Source: PALSA-505 sp035308365 (GTDB lineage Bacteria > Actinomycetota > Actinomycetes > Streptosporangiales > Streptosporangiaceae). From it: 46,015 nt of DNA. Of the stretch, positions 37,501 through 45,701 are shown piece after piece; positions within the stretch are counted from its first letter, which is position 1, and every line of letters starts with the position of its first letter. The DNA is taken from contig DATGGU010000179.1 of assembly GCA_035308365.1 (NCBI GenBank), positions 1 through 46,015 of the forward strand, given 5' to 3'. Below the pieces are notes generated by a model. That model worked only from the letters and a program-made list of their open reading frames with translations, was not told where the DNA came from and searched no databases. A program made the position numbers and the translations under genes.

Positions 37501-37797
37501 TTCATCCTGCTGGACACCTCGGTGACGCCGGAACTGGCCGCGGAGGGCCTGGCCCGCGACGTGGTGCGGGCCGTGCAGCAGGCCCGCCGGGCCGCCGGCC
37601 TGGGCGTGTCCGACCGGATCAGCCTGGCCGTCGCCGCCACGGCCACCGCCCAGGAAGCGATCCGTACGCACCAGAAGCTGATCGCCACCGAAACGCTCGC
37701 CACCTCCGTAGAACTCCTGGATCCGGCCGGTCTCGACGCCGATCCCCAGATAGTCGGTGATAACGAAGCCATCCGGATCCGCATCCAGGCTGAGTGA
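34552..37797 (+). CDS. ileS: Isoleucyl-tRNA synthetase (type 2), first of two copies
   Basis: The 1081-residue class I synthetase has the normal HIGH-type motif HYGH at residues 69–72 (ANGLPHYGHLL), KMSKS at 637–641 and a CP1 editing domain (WTTTPWTLPSNLAMAVH, HLAPAFGEED). Zinc cysteines are in HSYPHCWRCRNP. The YDGPPFANG opening and overall length mark it as the eukaryote-like IleRS2 type found in mycobacteria. ATG 34552 is the start because the T-box and GGAGGG lie directly upstream; a longer frame would read through the T-box. It lies 6 nt before the second IleRS gene and shares its T-box. Confidence 0.95.
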   Translation: MIYPKASAGKRDEGVPPTPRFPQIEEWVLEYWAADDTFRASVENRPAGENGSDEFVFYDGPPFANGLPHYGHLLTGYVKDLIPRYQTMRGKRVERRFGWDTHGLPAELEAMRQLGIKTKEEIEQDFGIARFNEACRASVLRYTQAWRDYVTRQARWVDFGNDYKTLDLSYMESVIWAFKQLYDKGLVYEGYRCLPYCWNDETPLSAHELRMDEDVYQPRRDPAVTVGYRLETGELALIWTTTPWTLPSNLAMAVHNDVDYVVAESGVTGKTERYLLAEARLPAYARELAPDGEPRIVRRCKGSDLTGLRYTPPFSYFTGHPNSHVVLHADYVTTSDGTGVVHLAPAFGEEDKLLTDQYGITPVVPVGPDGRFTFPVEEYAGLHVFDANSVITDHLTARTRADAEGAAGPAGATTPGTVLLRQETCEHSYPHCWRCRNPLIYMVVSSWFVSTTAIRDRMLELNEQITWVPEHVKHGQFGKWLENTRDWSISRNRYWGSPIPVWKSDDPRFPRVDVYGSLAELAEDFGAEVTDLHRPAIDELTRPNPDDPSGRSVMRRVTDVLDCWFESGSMSFAQVHYPFENAGWFQSHFPGDFIVEYIGQTRGWFYTMHVLASALFGRPAFKTCVSHGIVLGSDGQKMSKSLRNYPDVREVFDRDGADAMRWFLMSSPILRGGNLIVTEQGIRDSVRQVLIPLWNSWYFFQLYANVARYEASQPAASSHVLDRYLLAKLRQFTETVQWQLDHYEVASACDSVRTFLEVLTNWYVRRSRERFWGTSGADASVAHEAFGTLYTALEVTCRVTAPLLPLVTEEIWRGLTGGRSVHLTGWPDVSGLPSDPGLVTAMDRARDVCSAAASLRKANGLRVRLPLPGLTVVASGAESLADFTALIADEVNVREVILLDPADAEAREVKVCQRLTVNPRAAGPRLGADVQKVIRASKSGDWSVSASGTVVSGGIELQAGEYELVTEVSQDAGATTAMLPGGGFILLDTSVTPELAAEGLARDVVRAVQQARRAAGLGVSDRISLAVAATATAQEAIRTHQKLIATETLATSVELLDPAGLDADPQIVGDNEAIRIRIQAE

Positions 37798-37803
37798 ACC
37801 GTA

Positions 37804-40800
37804 ATGGAGAAAGAAGATCGCACGCAGGAGCGGCCATTCCCCGCCATGCCAGGCAGGCCGGACCTGCCGGGGATAGAGCATGAGATGCTCACCCGCTGGC
37901 AGGAGGGCAAGGTCTTCGGCCGCTCGCTCGAGCAGACCGCCGGCGGCCCGCTGTGGACGTTCTACGAGGGCCCGCCGACGGCGAACGGGGTGCCCGGCGT
38001 GCACCACGTGGAGACCCGGGTGTTCAAGGACGTCTTCCCCCGGTTCAAGACCATGCAGGGGTTCCATGTCCCGCGCCGGGCCGGCTGGGACTGCCACGGC
38101 CTGCCGGTCGAGGTCGCCGTGGAGAAGGAACTCGGGATCTCCGGCAAGCGGGACATCGAAGCGTACGGGATCGCGGAGTTCAACGCGCGCTGCCGCGAGT
38201 CCGTGCAGCGGTACGTGGACGCCTTCGAGGAACTGACCAGGCGGATGGGCTACTGGATCGACCTGTCCAGGGCCTACCGGACCATGGACGCCGGCTACAT
38301 CGAGTCGGTCTGGTGGTCGCTCAAGGTCGTCTTCGACCGAGGCCTGCTCGTCCAGGATTACCGGATCAGCCCGTACTGCCCGCGCTGTGGCACGCCGCTG
38401 TCCGACCACGAACTCGGCCAGGCCGACGTCTACAAAGACGTCGGCGATCCGTCGGTCACCGTCAGGTTCCCGCTGCGCACGCTGCCGGTGACGGCCGACC
38501 CAGCGCTGGCCGGAGCGGATCTGCTGGTATGGACGACGACGCCGTGGACGCTGGTGTCCAACACGGCGGTCGCGGTGCACCCGGATGAGACCTATGTGCT
38601 GGCCCGGCCGGTCTCGGTGCCGCCCACCACCGGTGAGAGCGGCCACGTGGTCGTCGCCGGGCCGCTGATGGAACGGGTGCTGGGCGACGGCTGGCAGGTG
38701 GTCACCCGCTTCCCCGGGTCGTCACTGGCCGGCGCCACCTACGCGCCGCCGTTCGGTCTCGTCGACGTTCCCGGTGCCCACATCGTGGTGACGGCCGGCT
38801 TCGTCACCACCGAGGACGGGACCGGCCTGGTCCACATGGCACCGGCCTTCGGCGCCGACGACATGGCCACCGGCCGGGCGCACGGGCTGCCCGTGGTGAA
38901 CCCGATCAGGCCGGACGGGCGGTTCGGGGAATCGGTGCCGCTGGTCGGCGGGATGTTCTTCAAGGAAGCGGACCCGGTGCTGGTCGCCGACCTGGCCGAG
39001 CGCGGGCTGCTGTTCCGCTCCGGGATCTATGAGCACAGCTACCCGCACTGCTGGCGGTGCGGAACGGCGCTGCTGTACTACGCGGTGCCGTCCTGGTACA
39101 TCCGGACCACGCAGGTCAAGGACGAGATGCTCGCGCAGAACGAGCGGACCAACTGGCAGCCGCCCACCATCAAACACGGCCGGTACGGCGAGTGGCTGCG
39201 TAACAACGTGGACTGGGCGCTGTCCCGCACCAGGTACTGGGGCACGCCGCTGCCGCTGTGGGTCTGCGACGACGGCCACGTCACCTGCGTGGGCTCGCTG
39301 GCCGAACTCTCCGAGCTGGCCGGGCGCGACCTGTCCGGGCTCGACCCGCACCGGCCGCAGGTGGACGAGGTGGTGCTGAACTGCCGCGACTGCGGCAAGA
39401 CGGCCAGCCGGGTGCCGGACGTCATCGACGCCTGGTACGACTCGGGCTCGATGCCGTTCGCCCAGCTCGGCGCGCCGCTGCGGAACCAGGCCGAGTTCGG
39501 GCGGGCGTACCCGGCCCAGTTCATCTGCGAGGCGATCGACCAGACCAGGGGCTGGTTCTACTCGCTGATGGCGATCGGCACGCTGGTGTTTCACCGGTCC
39601 GCGTACGAGAACGTGGTCTGCCTCGGCCTGATCATGGACGAGCATGGCAAGAAGATGAGCAAGCGGCTGGGCAACGTGATCGAGCCGCTGCCGCTGATGG
39701 AGGAACACGGCGCCGACGCGCTGCGCTGGTTCTTCACCTGCACCGGGTCACCGTGGGCGGCTCGCAGGCTCGGCCACGGGGCACTCGGCGAGATCGTGCG
39801 GAAGATACTGCTCACCTACTGGAACACGGTGTCGTTCCTGGTGCTGTACGCCAACGCGGCCGAGGGCACCGGCTGGATCACCGCGCCGCCGCCGCGGCAG
39901 GCCAGGCCGCTGCTCGACCGGTGGGTGCTGAGCGAACTGCACGCCCTGGTCACCGGCGTCACCGGCGCGCTGGAGGAGTTCGACACGGCGGCCGCCGGGC
40001 GCAGGCTCGCCGCGTTCACCGACGACCTGTCCAACTGGTATGTCCGCCGGTCGCGGCGGCGCTTCTGGGCGGGGCCTGGGACGCCGGATGGCGCGGCCGC
40101 GTTCGCCACACTCTACGAGTGCCTGCGAACTCTCACCCTGCTGATGGCACCGTTCATCCCGTTCCTCGCCGACTACGTGTGGGGCGTGCTGAGCCGGCCG
40201 GGCGACCCGGACTCCGTGCACCTGGCCCACTGGCCGGTGGCGGACCGGACTCTGCTGGACGAGCGCCTGTCGGAGCACATGGCACTGGTGCGCCGGCTGG
40301 CCGAGCTGGGCCGTTCGGCGCGGGCCTCGGCCGGGCGTGCGACCAGGCAGCCGCTCGCCCGGTGCCTGATCGGCGCCCCCGGCTTCGCCGCCCTGCCCGC
40401 CGAGCTCGTCGCCCTGGTCGCCGGGGAACTCAACGTGCGGACGGTGGACCCGCTCACCGGCACCGGCGACGAGCTGGCCGACCACACGGTGAAGCCGAAC
40501 TTCCGCACGCTGGGCAAGCGCTTCGGCAAGTCCACCAGGTCGGTAGCGGCGGCGATCACCGGCGCCGACCCGGCCTGGCTGGCCGGTGAGCTGGACTCGG
40601 CCGGATCGGCCTCGGTCACCGTGGACGGCGCACCGGTCACCCTGACGCCGGACGACGTGATCATCACGCAGACGCCCAGGTCGGGCTGGGCGGTCGCCAC
40701 CGAGGGCGGCGAGACGGTCGCGCTCGAAGTGACGATAACGCCGGAGCTGCGGCGCGAAGGACTGGCCCGGGAGGTCATCAGGCTCATCCAGGACGAGCGC

Positions 40801-41055
40801 AAGAACGCGGGCCTGGACGTGACCGACCGCATCTCACTGTGGTGGGACGCGGCCGGCGACGACCTGGCCGCCGCGCTCACCGAGCACGGCCAGATGATCT
40901 CGGGTGAGGTGCTGGCCGTGAACTACACGCAGGGACCACCCGGGCTCAGCGCGGCAGAGACCCCGGTCCACGAGCACGCCGACACCGGTCTAGGCCTGAC
41001 GTTCTGGCTGACCCGGGCTGTGCCTTCCCCGCCGGGCCCGCACCCCACGGCATAA
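37804..41055 (+). CDS. ileS2: Isoleucyl-tRNA synthetase (type 2) with swapped GVHH motif, second copy
   Basis: The 1083-residue synthetase resembles the Streptomyces-type IleRS (TFYEGPPTANG, RVFKDVFPRFKTMQGFHVPRRAGWDCHGLPVE). In place of HxGH it has Gly65-Val-His67-His68, the GxHH swap described for IleRS2 enzymes with extreme mupirocin resistance. The second signature reads KMSKR (617–621). The CP1 editing domain (WTTTPWTLVSNTAVAVH, HMAPAFGADD) and zinc cysteines are intact, so it is likely active. It follows ileS by 6 nt. Its last 66 nt overlap the convergent downstream gene. The two copies share only the family core, so this is not a recent duplication. Confidence 0.93.
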   Translation: MEKEDRTQERPFPAMPGRPDLPGIEHEMLTRWQEGKVFGRSLEQTAGGPLWTFYEGPPTANGVPGVHHVETRVFKDVFPRFKTMQGFHVPRRAGWDCHGLPVEVAVEKELGISGKRDIEAYGIAEFNARCRESVQRYVDAFEELTRRMGYWIDLSRAYRTMDAGYIESVWWSLKVVFDRGLLVQDYRISPYCPRCGTPLSDHELGQADVYKDVGDPSVTVRFPLRTLPVTADPALAGADLLVWTTTPWTLVSNTAVAVHPDETYVLARPVSVPPTTGESGHVVVAGPLMERVLGDGWQVVTRFPGSSLAGATYAPPFGLVDVPGAHIVVTAGFVTTEDGTGLVHMAPAFGADDMATGRAHGLPVVNPIRPDGRFGESVPLVGGMFFKEADPVLVADLAERGLLFRSGIYEHSYPHCWRCGTALLYYAVPSWYIRTTQVKDEMLAQNERTNWQPPTIKHGRYGEWLRNNVDWALSRTRYWGTPLPLWVCDDGHVTCVGSLAELSELAGRDLSGLDPHRPQVDEVVLNCRDCGKTASRVPDVIDAWYDSGSMPFAQLGAPLRNQAEFGRAYPAQFICEAIDQTRGWFYSLMAIGTLVFHRSAYENVVCLGLIMDEHGKKMSKRLGNVIEPLPLMEEHGADALRWFFTCTGSPWAARRLGHGALGEIVRKILLTYWNTVSFLVLYANAAEGTGWITAPPPRQARPLLDRWVLSELHALVTGVTGALEEFDTAAAGRRLAAFTDDLSNWYVRRSRRRFWAGPGTPDGAAAFATLYECLRTLTLLMAPFIPFLADYVWGVLSRPGDPDSVHLAHWPVADRTLLDERLSEHMALVRRLAELGRSARASAGRATRQPLARCLIGAPGFAALPAELVALVAGELNVRTVDPLTGTGDELADHTVKPNFRTLGKRFGKSTRSVAAAITGADPAWLAGELDSAGSASVTVDGAPVTLTPDDVIITQTPRSGWAVATEGGETVALEVTITPELRREGLAREVIRLIQDERKNAGLDVTDRISLWWDAAGDDLAAALTEHGQMISGEVLAVNYTQGPPGLSAAETPVHEHADTGLGLTFWLTRAVPSPPGPHPTA

Positions 41056-44000
41056 CTCGGACTTGTCCGGCTGGCAGGCGCGGCAGGGCACACAGCCGGC
41101 GGCCTCGGCCGCCTCGCGGGTGAGCTGTTCGAGGTCGTTCTGGCCGAGGAAGCGGATGAGAATGCACCCGCTCTTGTGGTACCTCGGGACCCCTTGCACG
41201 ACGATCACGTGACCTGGCCTGGCCAGCATGCCTGGCGTGGTCCCGGGCGCCGGGCCCCAGCGTGGTGCCGAGGCCGCGTCCGGCTTGTCCGGTGTGACCG
41301 CGCCGCCGAAGGCTGGCGCCCGTTCGGTCGCTCCCGCCATGTCCGCAGCGGTCGTCTGGCCGGCACCGGACGCCGCTTCGCCCGGTGCTCCCGCACTACC
41401 GAGCAGCCCCCAGCCGCCGGGCGCGGGTCTTTCGGTGCCCGGTGCCGAGCGGTCATCCGGGCGCGTATGTGCCGGTGGCCCGGTCTCACCGCCAGCGACA
41501 GGTTCTCTGGCAGGCGCCGTACGGCGGCCAAGACCGAACTTCAGCTGGTCCCTGGCCGAAACCGTGTCGTCCGGCTTTGGCTCACCGGCATCCAGCGCCG
41601 TGTCTTGGGCGGCCACCGTGTCTTGGGCGGCCATCATGTCTTGGGCGGCTACCATGTCTTGGGCGGCCACCGCGTCTTCGGCGGCTACCGCGTCGCTGGC
41701 CTCGGTTCCGCGACCGGGGCCTTTGCCGCCGCTGGGGACTGCCCAGTCTCCGGATGCCGATCTGCGGCCGAGGCCGAACTGAAGCTCAGCGTCGGCCGCG
41801 GTTCCTCTGCGGGGCAACCGCAGGTCATCGGCCGCTGGCGCACCACCCAGCGAGGTTTCTTTCTCACCACCACGCGGCAGCCCAGAGTCACCGGCCGTCA
41901 TCCTGTCAGACGGAGCGGACCGCCACCCAGAGGTGTGCGTCCCCGGCCCGCCGCCGGACAGGGCCTCGGCAATCCCCCCACGCGACAGCCCTGCGTCAGC
42001 AGCCGCTGTCTCGCCAGGACCACTGGCCGATATCCTGCCGCCCAGCGAGGGCGGTGCCCAGCCACCCACAGACCCGCTGCCCGGGGCCGAGGGAGCCGTC
42101 GTCCCATTGCCGGGCACTGACCCGCTGCCGAAGCTGGCGGGCCCGGACTCCCTGCGCGGCAAGCCCAGATCACCGGCCGGTGATCCACCGGATGTCGCCG
42201 TCCCCGCGTCAAGACCGGCTCCACCGGCGGTTGCGGGTGGAATCCGGCGCGGCAGCCCGGCCTCGCCGCTGGTTCCGGCCTCGCCGCTGGTTCCGGCCTC
42301 GCCGGCCGTTCCAGCCTGACCGCCGGTTTCAGCCTGACCGCCGGTTTCAGCCTGACCGCCGGTTTCAGCCTGACCGCCGGTTTCAGGCTGACCGCCGGTT
42401 CCAGGCTGACCGCCGGTTGCGGCCTGACCGCCGGTTCCGGCCTCGCCGGCCGCTGGCTCGGCAGCTACCCGTGGGCTGCTGGACGCCGAAGGTTCGCGAG
42501 ACCAGCCGAATGCGGAGAACGCGCCGGTCCTGGGTGTCTCAGCCTCCTGGACGGGCTCGCTGCCATCAGCCGCGCTGTCCTCGCCGTCTGTGCCGCCGGG
42601 CTTGTCCGTACGGTCCGGCTCACCCGGGGCAGGCTCTGCTGCTGCGGCCGCCGGCGCGTCCTCGCCACCAGCCTCGGGCACGGCGGAAGCGTCTCGCCCA
42701 CGAGACCGGCCGAACGCCGGGAAGGAGCCCGTAGCCTTGGCCGGCTCACCGTCCGGCTCCGGGGAGTCTCCCCGGTCATCCGTGGCGGCTTCGGGCGCGG
42801 ATGCTGTTGGCTTCCCGGCCTCGGGCTCGGCGTCTGCCTCGGGCTCAGTGTCTGCCTCAGGCCCAGCGTCTGCCTCGGGCTCGGCGGGGACTCCGGGCGC
42901 AGCGTCTGCCTCAGGCCCAGCGCCTGCCTCGGGCTCGGCGGAGACCCCGGGCGGGCGGGACCAGTCGAACGCGGGGAATCTGCCGGCCCCGGCCGGCTCG
43001 CTCGCCTGATCACCCGCAGACACCCCGGATTCACCTGCCGCCGGGCCAGCCTCGGCCAGCTTGTTACCGGACGTAGGCTCGGTGTCATCCGCGGGCTTGC
43101 GGGACCAGCCGAACGTGGCGACTGAACCGGGCTTGACCGGCTCATCCGGCTCATCCGGCTGGTCCGCACCGGTTTCGCCGGTGGCTGGTTCGGGGGTGCC
43201 GCCTGGCTCACTGGGCCCGGCCGTGCCGTCACCGGCGGCCGGGGCGTCTGCCGGTGCCTGGGGTTCCTCGCCGGGTTCCGCGTAGCGGCCCGCGCGGTCG
43301 ATCGTCCAGCCCGGTGCTTCCTTGAAGGCTGGCCATTCGTCGGCCCAGTTGCCGGTCTGCCCCGGTACGGACGGACCGGCGGGGGTGGGCCGCCGGGGCA
43401 GTGCTGGGAGCGTCTCATCGCTCGCGGGCGCAGGCTTGGCTTGTGGGGGGCCGCTGAGCGCGGCGGGTGGCTCCCAGGGCCGGGCCGTCTCCTGCTCCGC
43501 GGGGGTGGGCGGCACGAACGGCGGCGTTGCTGGCGAGCGCGTCGACGGCGGGGCCAGGGACAACGGCGGGGGCAGGGGTGACGGCGGGGCCAGGGACGAC
43601 GGCGGCGGCGGGGATGCCGCGGACGGCGGTGGCTGCTCCCATGGGCTCCATGGGGTCGCGGGCTTCGTGAGCTCCAGCTCGACGCGCTCCCAGACCTCCT
43701 GAGTGGCCGAGTCCTTGGTCAGCTTGGGCGCCTGGCTCGCAGCACCGGCCGCCGACAGTTCCGCGTCCACACGAGCCCACAGCTCGTCTGCGGGCGACTT
43801 CCCGGCGGGCCAGCCGAGCCCGGAGGAACCGGAGTCGGCCGGGGTGGCCGGGGTGGCCGGGGTGGCCGGGCTCTCGGCTGACGTTATGTCGCCGGGCGGC
43901 TCGGGGGCGGTCTCGCCGTGCCGGGCTGGCGGGCTTGCCACCGCTGGCGCGGGAACGAAGCTCGCGGCCGCCGCGGACGTGGCAGCGGGTCCCGGGGCGG

Positions 44001-44481
44001 CCAGCGGCGTGGCACCCGCGCCCAGCGTGTCCCTGGCAGCGGTGGCGCCGCCAGCGGCGGCGCCTTCCCGGCCGGAGACACCCCCTACGGCGCCCTCCCA
44101 GCCGGAGACCCGCCCTCCAGCGCTTTCCTGGCCGGAGATACGCCCTGCGGCGCCTTCCTGGCCGGAAACGCGCCCTGCGGCTGTCTTGCCTGCAGGAATC
44201 CTGTCGTCAGCGGGGGTTATGGCGGCCGCGGACCTCGGGGCGGCGCCGCGAGCGGATGCCCGCCCGTTCCCTGCTGATTCACTTGCCCTACCGCCCCCCG
44301 CGGCCGATATGTCCCGGCCGAAGATCTCGTCCCGCCCCGCGATCACGCCTATCGCGAGCATGATCGCCGCTATCACGCTCACGCCGATCGCGGCGTAGAC
44401 GAGTGGCAGCTCGCTGGTGAGCGCGCCCGCCAGCAGCAGCCCAAGCCCCGCGACCACAAGAGCGGCGCTGAACCGGATCAC
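40990..44481 (-). CDS. Large membrane-anchored, motif-rich disordered protein with C-terminal YHxxxC/CxxC domain
   Basis: The 1163-residue protein starts at GTG 44481, 39 nt after divIVA. Two membrane helices (about 4–22 and 26–48) are followed by about 1000 Ala/Pro/Gly/Glu-rich residues, then a compact domain at 1091–1144 (VPRYHKSGCILIRF, AAGCVPCRACQP). That domain recalls zinc mini-domains such as the Ada N-terminus. The disordered part carries four copies of F-x-A-F-x-W/R-S-R, two of ELWxRVxxEL-type, two of FGLGRR and several LPRR/LPRG. Three in-frame DNA repeat blocks lie inside it. Codon use matches the neighbours, and the frame is intact for 3.5 kb. I do not know its function; position suggests cell-pole or division work. 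Confidence 0.75.
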   Translation of the reverse strand: MIRFSAALVVAGLGLLLAGALTSELPLVYAAIGVSVIAAIMLAIGVIAGRDEIFGRDISAAGGGRASESAGNGRASARGAAPRSAAAITPADDRIPAGKTAAGRVSGQEGAAGRISGQESAGGRVSGWEGAVGGVSGREGAAAGGATAARDTLGAGATPLAAPGPAATSAAAASFVPAPAVASPPARHGETAPEPPGDITSAESPATPATPATPADSGSSGLGWPAGKSPADELWARVDAELSAAGAASQAPKLTKDSATQEVWERVELELTKPATPWSPWEQPPPSAASPPPPSSLAPPSPLPPPLSLAPPSTRSPATPPFVPPTPAEQETARPWEPPAALSGPPQAKPAPASDETLPALPRRPTPAGPSVPGQTGNWADEWPAFKEAPGWTIDRAGRYAEPGEEPQAPADAPAAGDGTAGPSEPGGTPEPATGETGADQPDEPDEPVKPGSVATFGWSRKPADDTEPTSGNKLAEAGPAAGESGVSAGDQASEPAGAGRFPAFDWSRPPGVSAEPEAGAGPEADAAPGVPAEPEADAGPEADTEPEADAEPEAGKPTASAPEAATDDRGDSPEPDGEPAKATGSFPAFGRSRGRDASAVPEAGGEDAPAAAAAEPAPGEPDRTDKPGGTDGEDSAADGSEPVQEAETPRTGAFSAFGWSREPSASSSPRVAAEPAAGEAGTGGQAATGGQPGTGGQPETGGQAETGGQAETGGQAETGGQAGTAGEAGTSGEAGTSGEAGLPRRIPPATAGGAGLDAGTATSGGSPAGDLGLPRRESGPASFGSGSVPGNGTTAPSAPGSGSVGGWAPPSLGGRISASGPGETAAADAGLSRGGIAEALSGGGPGTHTSGWRSAPSDRMTAGDSGLPRGGEKETSLGGAPAADDLRLPRRGTAADAELQFGLGRRSASGDWAVPSGGKGPGRGTEASDAVAAEDAVAAQDMVAAQDMMAAQDTVAAQDTALDAGEPKPDDTVSARDQLKFGLGRRTAPAREPVAGGETGPPAHTRPDDRSAPGTERPAPGGWGLLGSAGAPGEAASGAGQTTAADMAGATERAPAFGGAVTPDKPDAASAPRWGPAPGTTPGMLARPGHVIVVQGVPRYHKSGCILIRFLGQNDLEQLTREAAEAAGCVPCRACQPDKSELCRGVRARRGRHSPGQPERQA
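41600..41689. repeat. 18-bp in-frame tandem repeat (about 5 copies)
   Basis: Units like GTGTCTTGGGCGGCCACC start at 41600, 41618, 41636, 41654 and 41672 with small changes. On the minus strand they encode the hexapeptide series AAQDTV/AAQDMM in the disordered part of the large membrane protein. Confidence 0.85.
42261..42449. repeat. 18-bp in-frame tandem repeat (about 10 copies)
   Basis: About ten and a half units related to GCCTGACCGCCGGTTTCA run through this stretch. On the minus strand they encode TGGQAE/TSGEAG hexapeptides. The four central units are identical, which suggests recent expansion by slippage. Confidence 0.9.
44061..44180. repeat. 30-bp in-frame tandem repeat (4 copies), also present once in the RluD-like gene
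   Basis: Units start at 44061, 44091, 44121 and 44151; the best conserved core is TTCCTGGCCGGA followed by CGCCCTGCGG. On the minus strand they encode RVSGQEGAAG-type decapeptides. The stretch 32251–32280 in the RluD-like gene matches at about 26 of 30 bases and in the same reading frame. Confidence 0.8.
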
Positions 44482-44520
44482 GAACCTTCCCCTCCGGGCA
44501 AGCGCCAGGCACCACCTTCG

Positions 44521-45369
44521 TCAGCGGCGCTCGTGCGGCGAACCATCGGACGGGCGGAACCCACCGGAGTGAGCCGCAGGCTCAGGCTGCCCCGCGTACG
44601 CCGGGGTCGCACCGGTCGCACCGTTGCGGACGTCGGCGCGCGGCATGGCAGCGGCAACGGGCTGTGGGCCGGTGCCGACGACTGCACGGAAGCCGCCGGT
44701 GTCCGATGCTCCCGCTTCGAGATCGCGCAGCAAGCCTTCCAGGTAGGCCTTGAACCTGCTGCGGTACTCGCGCTCGAACGCGCGCAGGTCGTCCACCCGG
44801 CGCTCGAGCTCTTCGCGTTGCTGAACCAGGGACCCCATGGCCTGACGGTGCCGCTCCTGAGCGTCCCGCTCCAGGCTCTCGGCCCGTGCCCGGGCGTCGC
44901 CGGTGATCTGCTCGGCCTGACGACGCGCCTTGCTGAGGATGTCGTCAGCCTCCCGGCGGGCACGGCCGAGGGTCTCGTCGGCCTCGCGACGGGCGTCGGC
45001 GATCGCCTGGTCGGCGGTCTGCTGGGCGAGGGCAAGAACCCGCGCCGCGGTGTCCATGTTGTCCTCGGCCGGGGCGACGCCCATCATGACGGGCTCCGGC
45101 CTGCGCTCGGGCTCGGGGCGCGGTGGCTCCGGTGCCATGAGCTCAGGCTGGGCTTCCGGCAGCGGGGAGCTGAGAGCTGGTGCTGGCGTCTTACCACCAC
45201 GCATGAACTCGGCCAGCTTCGCCCGGAGTTCCTCGTTCTCCTGGAGCAGCCGGTCCAGCTCCGCCTCGACCTCGTCGAGGAAGGCGTCGACCTCTTCCTC
45301 GTCGTAGCCGGGCCGGAGCCTGGTGGTACTGAACTGCTTGTTCCGCACGTCCGCGGGCGTCAGCGGCAT
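44521..45369 (-). CDS. divIVA: DivIVA/Wag31 polar growth scaffold protein
   Basis: The 282-residue protein opens with the DivIVA membrane-binding domain (MPLTPADVRNKQFSTTRLRPGYDEEEVDAFLDEVE), continues as a coiled coil to about residue 56, has a Pro/Glu linker (60–100), then a long coiled coil (about 105–225) of ARREADETLGRARREAD type. The C-terminus is Gly/Ala-rich and disordered. In actinomycetes DivIVA marks curved membrane at cell poles and directs tip growth. ATG 45369 follows a GGAGACGAG ribosome site. It lies 44 nt after yggT and 39 nt before the large membrane protein, same strand, so the three may be one transcript. Confidence 0.95.
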   Translation of the reverse strand: MPLTPADVRNKQFSTTRLRPGYDEEEVDAFLDEVEAELDRLLQENEELRAKLAEFMRGGKTPAPALSSPLPEAQPELMAPEPPRPEPERRPEPVMMGVAPAEDNMDTAARVLALAQQTADQAIADARREADETLGRARREADDILSKARRQAEQITGDARARAESLERDAQERHRQAMGSLVQQREELERRVDDLRAFEREYRSRFKAYLEGLLRDLEAGASDTGGFRAVVGTGPQPVAAAMPRADVRNGATGATPAYAGQPEPAAHSGGFRPSDGSPHERR

Positions 45370-45413
45370 CTCGTCTCCTTGGCGCGCTTGGAGTGTCCTA
45401 CAGGCGGCACCGT

Positions 45414-45701
45414 TCAGATTAGCGGAACGACCACATTCACCATGATCAAAACCGCAAAGAACAGCACCATGAAGCTGAGGTCCAAGGCCACACTACCGAG
45501 CCTGACCGGCCGGATGTACCGTCTTAGGAATCTCAGTGGCGGATCGGTGACCGTGAATATGCCTTCGGCGATCACCAGCAGGATGCCACGCGGCTGCCAG
45601 GACCGGGAGAACATCTGCACCCAATTGAAGATCATCCGTCCGATGAGGATCAGCAGGTAGATCCATAGAACGTAGTACAGAAAGATCTTTAGGATCCCCA
45701 C
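45414..45701 (-). CDS. YggT family membrane protein
   Basis: The 95-residue protein has two hydrophobic helices (about 5–25 and 72–92) around TDPPLRFLRRYIRPVRLGSVALDLS, the hallmark block of the YggT family (PF02325). It lies between sepF and divIVA in most actinomycetes, and divIVA follows here. Its role is unclear, with links to osmotic tolerance and cell division. ATG 45701 has only a weak GGGGATC ribosome site. Confidence 0.92.
   Translation of the reverse strand: MGILKIFLYYVLWIYLLILIGRMIFNWVQMFSRSWQPRGILLVIAEGIFTVTDPPLRFLRRYIRPVRLGSVALDLSFMVLFFAVLIMVNVVVPLI

Noticed and set aside
34552..41055. A mupirocin-type self-resistance locus
   Set aside because: No polyketide or other biosynthetic genes are nearby; the locus is the normal ileS position of the division region.
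42261..42449. 18-bp repeats considered as CRISPR or regulatory iterons
   Set aside because: They are head-to-tail without spacers and keep the reading frame of the encoding gene.
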